The notes under the pieces are model-generated. The model was not told the DNA's origin. It searched no databases and saw nothing but the letters and a program-made list of their open reading frames with translations. A stretch of 64,000 nt of DNA from Haberlea rhodopensis (taxonomy: Eukaryota > Streptophyta > Magnoliopsida > Lamiales > Gesneriaceae): positions 5,532,582 through 5,596,581 of the forward strand of contig CAJQUN010000007.1 of the NCBI GenBank assembly GCA_907163345.1. Reading direction: 5' to 3'. The translations under genes were made by a program, and so were the position numbers. Positions 34,491-45,534 of this stretch are shown here, piece after piece (within the stretch, counting starts at the first letter, position 1; every line of letters begins with the position of its first letter).

Positions 34491-35950
34491 AGGTATCATA
34501 AAACTCACTGGATCCTTTAACTTTGGAGATGAATTGTTTGAATTATATCAAAACGCTCCTCAATCAAACATGCTCTCCAAGTTTCCACTTGTTAGAAGTA
34601 TCTCCTTCAAGAACTTAGCATAATTCGGCATTTGCCGTATATCATCAATAAAAGGCATGTCAACATGGAGATTTTTAATCAAATCAAGAAACTTAGCAAA
34701 TTTTGCATCTAATTTTGCTATCTTATATGCGGCGAAAATTGGGAGTGGGATATGTACCTTAGCAGGTTGTGTGATGGGTATAGTGGTCTTCGTAGACTTA
34801 GCATTGTCACATATTTGATAGTTCATCATTTTGTTCATTATTCTTTCTAGCATTCTTCACATCAACTTCTTTTACGCTCCTCATGTTATGGCATTGATTG
34901 CTCTCTTGGATTCCTTTCAGTGTTCGCTAGGTAACGAGCTTTGTGCTCTCCCGGCTAGGATGGTTGCTAATTGCCCTATTTGTACCTCCAAGTTCTTTAT
35001 TGATGCATCTTGATTTTGCATCATAGTCTCAGTTGAAGTGATGAACTTGGTTAACAGTTCCTCTATACTCGGTTTAGGTGCATACCGCGGTGGTGGTTGT
35101 GGGTTCAACATATTTTGTTGATTGGCCCATGATAGGTTCTGATGATTCCTCAACCCCAGATTGTATGTATTTGAGTAGGAGTTATTGTGTGGTTGCCTGT
35201 TTCCTACATAGTTAGCACTTTCAATAGATTGAACGAAAGGGTTACCTACTTGGCATTCTACTTGGCATTCAATACTCGGATGTAACAGGTTGAACTTGCA
35301 TCATAGGCATGCTCAAACTATCTATATTCTTTGTCAGTGCTTAAATTTGGTACATTTCTCTCAGATTGCCATTGATAGCTATTAGAAGTCATCTCCTCCA
35401 ATAGTTCATATGCTGCTTCAGGTGATTTTCTCATAATGGTCCCTCCTGATGCTGCATCAATAATAGAACGGCTAACAGAAAATAAACTGTTCTAAAACGT
35501 TTGTACCTACAACCAGATTAGAAGGTCGTGATGTGGGCATCTTCTCAGTATATCCTAAAAGCGCTCCCATGCTTGATGCAATGTCTCAAGACCATGTTGC
35601 ACAAATGTAGTTGTATCATTGCGCATCTTGGCAGTCGTGGATGGTGAGAAATATTTTGATAAGAACGCATTCCGCAGGAAGTGAATGCAACCAAATGGAA
35701 GAGTCTTAATATGATGATGTCGTCAGTAACATCATTGTGTTTGAAAGTATCACAAATCTCCAAAAAGTTGAAGATGTGAGCATTAGGATCATCTGTAGGC
35801 GATCCTCCAAATTGGACTGAGGCTGGATCATTTGGCTGATGGCAGGCTTGATTTTGATGTTATTCGCCTGAATGCTGGGTCTAGTGATGCTAGACAATAA
35901 TCCATGAACGACGGCTGAGCATAATCCATAAATGATCATATGATAGGTGC
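34490..35950 (-). pseudogene. gag: Athila-type gag remnant
   Basis: From the right: an LSSITRPSIQANN block, IKPAISQMIQ, FLEICDTFKHNDVTDD-like sequence (35790-35720) and an HLVAFTSCGM region in broken frames. Then comes a NHQNLSWANQQNMLNPQPP linker (35150-35100) and a coiled-coil-like IKNLEVQIGQLA stretch near 34990. Last are the C-terminal KLDAKFAKFLDLIKNLHVDMPF and MPNYAKFLKEIL blocks (34730-34590). This order is the Athila gag order. At least four frame changes. Confidence 0.78.
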
Positions 35951-36530
35951 TGATGTGACTAGAAATAGACACATCTATTGCATTTAATTGTTTACGATTT
36001 GGTATGTTTTGATGGATAATTTGATACATATGCTACCTAATCGTATATTTGCATAATTGTATGTGGAATCGAAGAAATCGAGCTAACTAAGGCGAATAAA
36101 GGTCAAGAAAAGCTTTGGAGCTAATAAGGACTCAATGTAGATTAAGAAAAGGGCTAAAAATGTAATTTTAGTTGAAGCGATCGACCGCATGAAGGAGGCA
36201 ATCGATCGCCTTTGTACAGAAAGTTGAGCAACAAAATTTACGCTGCGGCGATCGATCGCGAGGATGAGGCGATCGATCGCCAAAACCCACTGGAGCCAAG
36301 CGATCGATCGCGAGAAAAGAGGCGATCGATCGCCTAAGGAATTTCACAGAAAAAAATAAGCTAACGATTGATCGCTACCTTATGGCGATCGATCGCCGGC
36401 TGAGTTTTGGAAAGTGTGGAGACTTGATTTCTTTCCTTTTCACATGGATTCTACCCTACTCCATCAGCCTCCGTACCTCAATATAACTCGAAATCAGTCT
36501 CTTGGAGAGAGGATTCAGACCTTAGAACAT
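35951..36530 (+). repeat. Athila 5' LTR, left portion
   Basis: AT-rich, no ORF, with a strong GCGATCGATCGC cluster at 36175-36405. Its right five bases aacat (36526-36530) are the left target duplication of SV1. The start coordinate is uncertain by about 15 bp. Confidence 0.65.
36175..36405. repeat. GCGATCGATCGC paired cluster in Athila LTR
   Basis: Eight palindromes in four pairs. Within a pair the copies are about 12 bp apart, and pairs are separated by 30-40 bp. Same grammar as in the chromovirus and LARD LTRs although the host LTR is of another gypsy lineage. Confidence 0.85.
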
Positions 36531-37003
36531 TGTTGGGAAAACATTTCTAAGTTTTGGTGGTGACAAACACCAACCGGGTGACAAACACCAACCGGGTGAC
36601 AAAGACTTACCTGGGTGACAAACACCAACCAGGTGACAAAGACTTACCGGGTGACAAACACCAACCGGGTGACAAAGACCAACCGGGTGACAAAGACTTA
36701 CCTGGGTGACAAACACCAACCAGGTGACAAAGACTTACCGGGTGACAAACACCAACCGGGTGACTAACATCAACTTGATACACAGACACCAACTGGTAAC
36801 AGACACCAACCGGATGGACATCAACTGGACAGACATCTACCGGATGGACACCAACTGGATAGACACCTACCAGATGGACATCAACTGGACATACATCTAC
36901 CGGATGGACACCAACTGGATAGATACCTACCGGATGGACATCAACTGGACAGACATCTACCTGATGGACATCAACTGGACAGACATCTACCGGATGGACA
37001 TCA
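36531..37003 (+). repeat. SV1 5' LTR, left 473 bp
   Basis: Starts TGTTGGGAAAACATTTC, identical to the 3' LTR start at 56910. It breaks off inside the minisatellite where the gypsy A LTR begins. Two tandem families: an 18-nt unit (ggtgacaaacaccaaccg, 36555-36776) and a 15-nt unit in alternating forms (gacatcaactggaca / gacatctaccggatg, 36800-37003). Confidence 0.9.
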
Positions 37004-38960
37004 TGTGATGTCCCCAAAATGATTAATTGTGTTTAAGGCATAAATTGTGTTCGTATGATTAATTATGATTAATAATGGTGGTAATTGCCTTATGTGTTAG
37101 AATTAATCGCCATGTGGAAATGCTTGGTCTTGTGGACTGGTAGAGCATTTCAGGGTACACGTTATGCATGTTGGGTAATCGGGTGTTTTAATGGCTAGCA
37201 AGTGTTAGTAGTCATTTATTTTGTGAAACGTGCATTTAATTGATATTTGGCGCATTGTGGTGAAATGTGTCTAAAATACAATGTTGGGCATAATTTGCAT
37301 TATGTTAGGAAGTGGGGTGTAAAATTTAATTAACTTTCATAACCCACTATAACCTCATATCCTCTTTACCCCCCTCACATTATTCAACCCCCAACACTAT
37401 TCAAACCCTACTCTCCTCCTCTCATTTTCGAGTGGAACTCCAAGGTGGAAGAGAAGTTCTTGCAAAACTTTGTTCTTGTGATTTCTTGGTAAGATTTGGG
37501 GCCTAGGATGTATATATATATCATCCCTTGTTGTTTTGTGAGGTTTATTGTGAATTTGGGTTGTTGTTTGGAGTTTGAAAATGGGTTTATTTGGGTTGGT
37601 ATGTTTTGTGGTTGGGTGTGGGATTTTGGGGTTGTTTTATGATGTATATTGAAGGTTTAAAGTGTTTTTGTGTTTTGAGTTGTTGGTCTAAGTGTTGTGG
37701 AAGTTTGGAAGGAATTTTGGTGCAAAAATGGTGAAAATCGCGTGTCTGTGCGAGGCGATCGATCGCCTGAAAGGAGGCGACCGATCGCCTAAGGGCAGTA
37801 GGCGAAATGCAGGGCAGGCGATTGATCGCCTGAAATGAGGCGACCGATCGCCGAGAGGCAGTAGCCAATTCAAGGGATAGGCGATCGATCGCCAAGGAGA
37901 AAAATTTGAGGCGATCGATCGCCTCAGTGGAGCGATCGATCGCCAGCTGAGTAATTTTGAAAATGTTGAATTTTGTTAAATTTTTGGTATTTGGCTATTG
38001 TTTAGCTTCTAATATTGATTTGTATGGTTGTGTAGAACCATCCCAGGTACCAACTACATCGAGGAGATAAAGTTATACAACTTCTCCACTTTTGAAACTA
38101 AGGTACGTAGTGAGACGTACGAGCATCGGACGGTAAATCGTATTACAACTTTAATGATGCATATTGTGAATAGTGTGTCCTTATATGTGAAGGAATACGT
38201 GAAATGATAGTGTTATATCATGATATTGGAATCAATTGTGTTTGATTATTGTGGAGAATTGATGAATGTTCCGGTAGCCTTTATCTCCGAGCGAGGGAGG
38301 TACTTGCCGCTGTCATATGAAGCGATGGTAGTATGATATTTGCCGCTGTCATGTCTAAGCAAAGTAACATGCCGCTGTCATTGTCGAAGCGAGGGATATC
38401 ATATGATGCCGCTATATGTCGAAGCGAGGGGTCCTAAAATTCCGCTGTTGTATTGGGACCGGAACAGTCACAATTCTAGTGATTAATGTGAAATATTGTG
38501 GATATAATTGGAAACGTGTTATCGATCATTATGTCATGAACTAATTATTTTGTGCATAAATTCGTGAAACAGGAACAACAGTGAAATGTGCTAATGTGGT
38601 GATCAAGGAGCATATCTATTATTTTGCCGCATGCGCTTAAATTATTTTGTTAAGTTGAATTGTGATAAATGGTGATTTATATATGCTCATGGTGAGTTGT
38701 TCCTGTAGGTACGCTTTTGACGAAAGGGGCTCAGGGTTGGGTTGAACTGTGAGCTGAAAGAGAATTGAAAGAAGATAGATTACAGGATTTTGTTAGTCTT
38801 AGCATTCATTTTGGGAATGTAATTAACTAACTATTGAAGTTTTATTTTGGCCTGTAATTGCATTGAGCTCACATAACAACCAGAACTCTAAGATGTCTCT
38901 ATTACATGTTTAGCCATGTTTATATCTTGATTTCATCGTTAAGGAACTAGGGTCCTTACA
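37004..38960 (+). repeat. Gypsy A 5' LTR (1957 bp)
   Basis: TGTGATGTCCCC to GGGTCCTTACA. Contains a palindrome cluster (37755-37945) and GCCGCT..AGCGAGG units (38285-38455). Its terminal bases are nearly the same as those of the LARD LTRs. Confidence 0.87.
37755..37945. repeat. GGCGATCGATCGCC paired cluster in gypsy A LTR
   Basis: Seven palindromes, e.g. aggcgatcgatcgcctga followed 6 bp later by aggcgaccgatcgcct. Ordered in pairs. Confidence 0.85.
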
Positions 38961-38964
38961 TTAG

Positions 38965-38976
38965 TGGTATCAGAGC
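38965..38976 (+). other. Primer binding site of gypsy A
   Basis: TGGTATCAGAGC, four bases (ttag) after the LTR end; tRNA-Met type. Confidence 0.92.
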
Positions 38977-39157
38977 AGTGGTTAGAGAACCCGGGAACGA
39001 GTGAAGGGTAGCCTTAGCAATAAGTTGGCTAGGCGTCTACTTTTAAATATGTTGTGCGCATATGAAGCATGTGACTGTTATGCTAACGTGTTATGGTTTT
39101 CTAACGATGTATTATGTGAACTGTTTTGTACATTGTTGTTAACTCTTGTGTTGCAGT

Positions 39158-39520
39158 ATGGCAGCAAATGTCGATGTTGGTGATGCTATAAGTGTCAATG
39201 CTAGTGCTAGGCACACAAATCCCCCACCGCCGCCCGCCTTGGGCGAAGACCCGTCCGAACAGCAGTTATTGCCGGGAGAGCTGAGTTTGACTCAATTTCT
39301 AGCTTATCGACCCCCGACTTTTGAAGGGACTGAAACAGGGGAGAAGGCTGAGGAATGGCTAGAGAGGTTGGAGCAGATATTTGTAGCTGCCCCGTGCGCA
39401 AAGACAGCTTGGATACGGCTAGCAGAATTTCAATTGGCCAAAAAGGCGTTGAAGTGGTGGAAGACCACAGTGATTGAACAAGAAGCTCAGGGTCAAGAAA
39501 TAAACTGGAAGCTGTTTAGG
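39158..39520 (+). pseudogene. gag: gag of gypsy A, first 121 codons only
   Basis: The ATG at 39158 follows tgcag. The N-terminal part aligns with G1 and gypsy B gag (LLPGELSLTQFL, TFEGTETGEKAEEWLERLEQIF, LAEFQLAKKALKWWK). It is open without lesions until the gypsy B insertion at 39521. On the far side of gypsy B the reading does not resume: after the ttagg duplication the sequence is copia leader. Confidence 0.88.
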
Positions 39521-40273
39521 TGTAATGCCTCGATTTGCTTTATACACGTGTGATATGATTATATCGTTATTATGACTAATTTCGATATGATATGAATTGG
39601 GTTCGGGTTGAACCGAGGATGAATTAATACATGTATAAACTGATATATGGCAATGAATGAAATCTATGGCAATGTATGACTTGAATTAAATCAAGTGTAG
39701 TGACATATCAAGTAACTATGAGTATGCATTTAATTTGGATGTCATGTACAATTTCAATTAAGAGGAAAGTTGCATTTTCATTTGAATTTGGATTTCACCT
39801 TCATGTACATGTCAATTAGCATGTCATTGCAACTAGCATGTCATTATCTCCAACATGACCTATATCAAGTGGACTAGTGGGTGGAATCACATACTGCACC
39901 ACTTTTCACCTAAAATTCTCTACAAAGCTTCTCTCCAACCCTTGGAGATTCTTCTTGATTTGAGCTTGGATTTCACTAGAGAATTAATCTAGGAAGTTGA
40001 GTGAAGTGATTTCCTAACTTCTTGGTAAAGAATTTATGGTTTTGAACTTGAATTGTGTAGTTGCTGTTGAAGTATGTTAATTTGAATATCAAATGTTCAT
40101 GCTTAGAATCATAACATGTTTATATGCCAAGAATTGGATTCTAAGATGGTAGAAACATGTTTATATGATACTAGGGATTGCATGAAACATGGTTACATGT
40201 AAACTTGTGAGTAGGAGAAGAAGTACCATGAAGATATGCTTGAAAATCGCCATGCTCTAAGTTTTCTGGACAT

Positions 40274-40482
40274 CGGCGATCGATTGGTGCTTGTGTTGCG
40301 ATCGATTGTCGAGGACAGATAAAATATAAGGCGGTGAAAATATGTGGCGATTGATCGGTGAGTTTGTAGCGATCGATCGCTATGAACAAGGCCTTTTGGC
40401 GATCGATCGCCAAGTAGTTGCGATCGATCGCGAGGAGACAGAAAGTTTTGGCGATTGATCGGCAATTGTAGCGATCGATCGG
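40274..40482. repeat. GCGATCGATCGC paired cluster, gypsy B 5' LTR
   Basis: Eight palindromes or near-palindromes. Differences from the 3' LTR copy (46234-46442) are mostly CpG transitions. Confidence 0.85.
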
Positions 40483-40792
40483 TGCCTTGGAATTTTTGAA
40501 AATGTTATATTTTTGTCACAATTGTTTATGAAGCCTCTTATAACATGGTTTATTGGTGATATTATTGTAGCATCATCACAGGGGACGGGGCAACGAGGCA
40601 ATTAGACAGTGACGACTGATTTATCTCGTTTGTGTCGCTTTACATGTACGTGTTGACGTACGGAGTATAGATATTGTGTGATGATGTTATGAGATTGATA
40701 TCATATGAATTGTGTTGTGTTGGTATCATATGATTGGTAGTATCATATGCATGTACATTCATGGATATCATGTGTTTGAGATGGATGAGGTA

Positions 40793-41015
40793 TATGCTTC
40801 AGCATTAGAGGTATACGCCTGGTTTGGGTATATGCTCGGGTATGCTACATATACGTTAGCATTATAGGTATACGCCTGGTTTGGGTATATGCTCGGGTAT
40901 GCTACATATACGTTAGCATTAGAGGTAAACGCCTGGTTTGGGTATATGCTCGGGTATGCTACAAATACGTTAGCATTAGAGGTATACGCCTGGTTTGGGT
41001 ATATACTCTGGCTAT
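40793..41015. repeat. 57-bp tandem repeat in gypsy B 5' LTR
   Basis: Four copies of gtatatgctcgggtatgcta followed by catatacgttagcattagag and gtatacgcctggtttgg. The same array is at 46748-46970. Short inverted arms (e.g. gtata/tatac) recur within the unit. Confidence 0.88.
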
Positions 41016-41543
41016 TATCACATATGAGCACGGTACTATGATATGTGATGCTAATATGAAGATGTGATGTGGTTCCACTGACATATTGAGCTGAGATAGA
41101 CATATCACATTAGTCTCGTGATAATAGGGTGATAGTTGAGACATGTCGACATGGTGCATTGGTTGATGCATGATACAGAGCATTCACATTGGATATGATG
41201 TTTATTGTGCTTTATCATTGATATTGTGTTTTGATATTGCACTAAGATAGTGGTTTATCTATACTCACGTTGTGTGAATGTTTCTGTAGGATTTCATAGA
41301 CGTGGGAATCGTGAGTCTTATTCCGCTGCAAGGTGAACCACTGCATAGGAGTTGTGCTGGCTTAGGTTGTTATTTATACATGTGATGTATATGTGAATAG
41401 GGTTTTTGTACTTGTGGTTTTGTACATCTGTAACAACCTATTAGTAAGAAACTCTTAAACAATGTATGAATTACTTAATTCGACTCACATATGTACTTGC
41501 GATTGAATACATAATGGATTAAGTAACGAGGACCCCACATTAG

Positions 41544-41555
41544 TGGTATCAGAGC
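41544..41555 (+). other. Primer binding site of gypsy B
   Basis: TGGTATCAGAGC, four bases after the 5' LTR. Confidence 0.93.
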
Positions 41556-41703
41556 AGTGGTTAGAGAACGGGGTGAACATGGGTAGAGGAAGTGTATTAG
41601 GGAGTTACCTAAACACTTGACAACATGTTAGGATTTGTAATATGATGTTCTTCTAACATGTTTTATATTTGTGAATGTTATTGTTAACCCGTGATATGCA
41701 GTT

Positions 41704-42830
41704 ATGAGAGACAGAGAGTATCATGAGGATGTTGGGGATGCCATGAGTGGCAATGCTAGTGTGAGGATGGCGCATGTGCCACCACCACCAATTGGGCAAG
41801 GGCAAGTGGAACATGTATTGTTGCCTGGGGAATTGACTTTGACAGAGTTTCTGAGTTATCAGCCACCCCGCTTTGAGGGTACGGAATCAGGGGAATTGGC
41901 AGAGGAATGGTTAGAGCGTGTTGAACATATATTTGTATCAGCACCATGTGCCAAGACTGCTTGGTTACGTTTGGCTGGGTTCCAATTGGCAAAGAAAGCT
42001 ATGATGTGGTGGAAAGCTACATTGATTGAGCTGAGAGCTCAAGGTTGGACTGTGGACTGAGATGTTTTCAGAACTCGTTTTCTTGCTCACTACTTCTCTG
42101 TGGCTACAAGGCAGAGGAAAGAGGATGAGTTTACAAATCTGAAACAGGGTAGTATGACTGTGTCTGAGTATGCGGTACAATATTCGTCATTGTTACGATA
42201 TGTACCACATATTGCTGCTAATACCAAGGTAAAGATTAGACAATTTGTAAAGGGCTTGAGGCCGGAGTTATTTGATAGGGTGATGTCTAATAACCCTTGT
42301 TCTTATGAGGAAGCGTTGATGAGAGCCAAAATGGCTGAGATTGCTGTTGGTGTTTATCAGGATGTGGGACATTCTCAGATACCTACATCAGAGAGCATGA
42401 GACCACGGGGGGAAACGTTTAAACCATCACGCGGAAGTGCTTCTTCCTCTTGATTTGGTGGGAAACGTTTTGGACCACGGAAAGGGATGACCGAAGAGCC
42501 AAGGGACAGTCCCAAGGTAGTAGTAGTGGCAGTGGTGTGCAATGCTTTAAATGTGGCGGACCACATTTGAAACGAGATTGTCCTCAATTGAATACAGTAA
42601 TTTGTTTCCTTTGTGGGAGGGCAGGACATGTGATCCGTGATTGTCCTCAAGTGGGTGGACAACAGAGGAGAGGACCAATGTCAGAGAATACAGTGCAGCA
42701 GAGACCACAGGATGTACCACAGTCTGGTGGAGGACAGAGGGCAGGACCACCTCAAGCTCAGGTATATGCACTGAATAGGGAGCAAGCAAAGGCAGCTCCT
42801 GATGATGTGATAGCGGGTAAGTGTATTCTG
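41704..42830 (+). pseudogene. gag: gag of gypsy B (two nonsense changes, one frameshift)
   Basis: The ATG at 41704 follows tgcagtt. The core aligns with G1 gag throughout (LTEFLSYQPPRFEGTESGE, LAGFQLAKKAMMWWK, FTNLKQGSMTVSEYA). Lesions: a TGA at 42058-42060 where G1 has Trp; a TGA at about 42451-42453 where G1 has Arg, as expected from CGA to TGA; a frame change near 42460-42490. Two zinc knuckles follow in the new frame: CFKCGGPHLKRDC (about 42543) and CFLCGRAGHVIRDC (about 42605). In the same frame it runs on into protease with no gag stop. Confidence 0.9.
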
Positions 42831-45534
42831 TTTACTTATCCAGCTTTACTTTTGATTGATACTGGTGCATCACATTCTTTTGTTGCACAAAATTTTATTG
42901 ACCGGTATCATATATGATCGTCTCCACTATTGATGCCTCTTTATGTTTCGACACCCATGGGAACTACTGTGATGGCTTGTCAGAGTGTGTCCGATTGTGT
43001 TTGTAATTGATGTGTTGAGTAAATATCAGTCTGTTGTGGATTGTTGTCAGAAGACAGTAAGATTTCAATCTGAGACTGGAAATCAGTGGTTCTTTTAGGG
43101 TCAGGGATCAAGGGCAAGGATTCCTTTGATATCGGCTATCCGCATGTCACGTTTGTTGGAACGTGGGCATATGGGATATTTGATTTATGCCCTGGATGTG
43201 ACTGAACGTCAAATAGACAGGAAAGTGGAGGAGATACCAGTGGTTGCAGAGTATGCTGATGTATTTCCAGATGAGATTCCTGGATTTCCACCGAGTCGAG
43301 AAGTGGAATTTTGTATTGATTTGATACCTGGTACTTCTGCAATTTCACGAGCTCCCTATCGAATGGCACCAACTGAATTGAAAGAATTGAAAACTCAACT
43401 GCAAGACATATTGGACAAGGGGTACATAAGTCCTAGTGTATCGCCTTGGGGTGCTCCGGTATTATTTGTTAAGAAGAAGGATGGGACAATGCGATTGTGT
43501 ATTGATGCAGGATAAACATGTATTGGCTTATGCATCACGACAATTGAAACCACATGAAATGCGATATCCAGTGCATGATCTGGAATTGGCTACCATAGTC
43601 TTTGCCTTGAAGATATGGCGACATTATTTATATGGTACGTCGTTTACCTTATATACTGATCATAAAAGTTTAAAGTTTTTATTCACTCAATCAGAGTTGA
43701 ATATGAGGCAAAGGAGATGGATGGATCTCTTGAAGGATTATGATTGTGAGATCGAATATCATCTAGGAAAGGCTAATCTCACAGCAGATGCCTTAAGTCA
43801 AAAAGTTCATACTACTGCTGATGAGATAATGCATTTATCAGCCTTGATGACTTCTTGTTGTACCTTAGGTTATGAGTTTGATGTAGATACAGAGCCAGTA
43901 AGGATATCAACATTGTTTGTTGAACCCGATATCTTTGAGAAAATCAGAACGGCACAAGTTACTGATGACGAGGTACAACACTGGAAGGAAAGGATAGGTC
44001 AAGGACAAACATCTCCGTTTGTACTTGCAAGTGATGGAACGTTGAAATATAGGAATTGTTGGGTAGTACCTGCTACATTAGGACTACTCAAAGAACTACT
44101 ACAACGTGCTCATTGTAGTCGATATAGTATACATCCTGGTGGAAAGAAAATGTATAAAGATTTGCGTACCCAATTTTGGTGGAAACGCATGAAACAGGAT
44201 GTGTTGAACTTTGTAAAACGGTGTTTAGTCTGTCAACAAGTAAAAGCAGAAAGACAGAAACGAGGAGGTGAATTACACAGTTTGGAAATTCCTCAGTGGA
44301 AATGGGAACATATCACGATGGATTTTGTGACTCATTTGCCACGGACATCTTCTGGTTGGGATGCCATTTGGGTGATCGTTGACGACTCACCAAAGTAGCT
44401 CATTTCATGCCATATTGTATGACATTTACGTATCTGAGAATGGCACAGTTGTACATTCAACATGTAGTGAGACTACATGGTATACCAGTTTCCATTGTGT
44501 CGGATAGGGATCCAAGATTTACTTCTCATTTTTGGGAAGGGTTACAGACAGCGTTGGGAACTGAAGTGCGGTTGAGTACAGCATATCATCCTCAGACAGA
44601 TGGACAGACAGAGCGTACAATACAGACGCTTGAGGATATGTTACGAGCCTGTGTATTAGAGTTTGATAACTCATGGCAAGAGTCATTGCCATTAGTGGGA
44701 TTTTCATACAATAATAGTTATCAAACTAGTATACAGATGGCACCATTTGAGGCATTGTATGGGCGACGATGTAGATCGCCATTATATTGGGATGATGTTG
44801 ATCAGACTGCACTCCATGGACTAGAAATGTTACGTGAAATGGAGGAGAAAGTAAAACTGATCAGGTTGAAATTACAAGCTGCTCAAGATAGACAAGCTAC
44901 TTATGCCAATAAGCGACGTAGACCACTTGAATTCCAAGTTGGTGATCGAGTATTCTTGAAAATCTCACCTTTTAAAGGTGTGGTACGATTTGGTAGACGT
45001 GGAAAGTTGTCTCCATGATACGTTGGTCCGTATGAGGTATTGCAACGTATTGGTACGTTGGCATATCTATTGGCACTACCCCCTGCATTGAGTAGTATTC
45101 ATGATGTGTTTCATGTTTCACTGTTGAGGAAGTATGAACCAGATCCGAGTCATGTATTGCAACTACCTGATGTACAGTTGGATGTAGAAATGTCGTATGT
45201 AGAACGACCGATTACGATCTTGGATCGAGCTGAACGCAGGTTACGTAATAAGGTGATTCCGATGGTTAAAGTCCAGTGGGACAGAAGGGGTGTCGAAGAG
45301 GCAACGTGGGAGACGGAGCAGCATATGATGCAACGGTATCCGGATTTGTTTTCTGGTATGTTAATATGTTATTTTTACATGTTTCTTATGTTGCATATAT
45401 CATATGTGTTGTTATGTGAAGCATGTATTATGTTTGTATATGCAATTTCGAGGACAAAATTCAATGAGTGGGGGAGAATTGTAATGCCTCGATTTGCTTT
45501 ATACACGTGTGATATGATTATATCGTTATTATGA
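42831..45534 (+). pseudogene. pol: pol of gypsy B: PR, truncated RT, RNase H, integrase, chromodomain-like tail
   Basis: Protease DTGASHSF near 42860, followed by a stop and an internal loss of about 100 bp before VLSKYQ (43012). Reverse transcriptase runs from 43126 to LRLCID near 43505, then jumps directly to RNase H at [12 protein letters not shown]. The catalytic DD region is missing. RNase H (YTDHKSLKF 43650, LGKANLTADALS 43770), integrase HHCC (HCSRYSIHPG..CLVCQQ, 44110-44240), catalytic core with VSDRDPRF near 44500 and HPQTDGQTERT near 44590. A one-base loss near 44385 and a TGA at 45016-45018 (Arg expected) interrupt it. The tail has HDVFHVSLLRKYEPDPSHV (45097) and a chromodomain-like VKVQWDRR..EEATWE block (45269-45312). 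The frame runs through the purine tract into the 3' LTR. Confidence 0.9.
45462..45479 (+). other. Polypurine tract of gypsy B
   Basis: aatgagtgggggagaat immediately before the 3' LTR, primer for plus-strand synthesis. Confidence 0.85.

Larger units (their letters stand above)
33860..35950 (-). mobile_element. Collapsed minus-strand Athila-type gypsy remnant
   Basis: Read right to left: gag (35950-34490), protease (34490-34230), then directly the C-terminus of integrase (34030-33860). Reverse transcriptase, RNase H and most of integrase are missing. No LTR is attached at either end: the left side abuts a truncated gypsy C LTR and the right side is cut by a plus-strand Athila LTR. All parts carry stops and frameshifts. 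Confidence 0.8.
37004..39520 (+). mobile_element. Gypsy A: chromovirus fragment (5' LTR, primer site, start of gag)
   Basis: LTR 37004-38960, primer site 38965-38976 and 121 codons of gag remain. The element lies in the SV1 5' LTR. Everything downstream, including its 3' LTR and right target duplication, is missing. The gag sequence ends at a point now occupied by gypsy B, and on the far side of gypsy B the sequence is SV1 leader. Confidence 0.85.
39521..41539 (+). repeat. Gypsy B 5' LTR (2019 bp)
   Basis: Near-identical to 45480-47500. Contains a palindrome cluster (40274-40482) and a 57-bp tandem repeat (40793-41015). Confidence 0.95.

Noticed and set aside
36607..37017. Long open frames on both strands with repeated short peptides (and again at 57094-57486)
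   Set aside because: They follow from 15- and 18-nt repeats, multiples of three without stop words. They sit inside an LTR and have no start context or conservation beyond the repeat.
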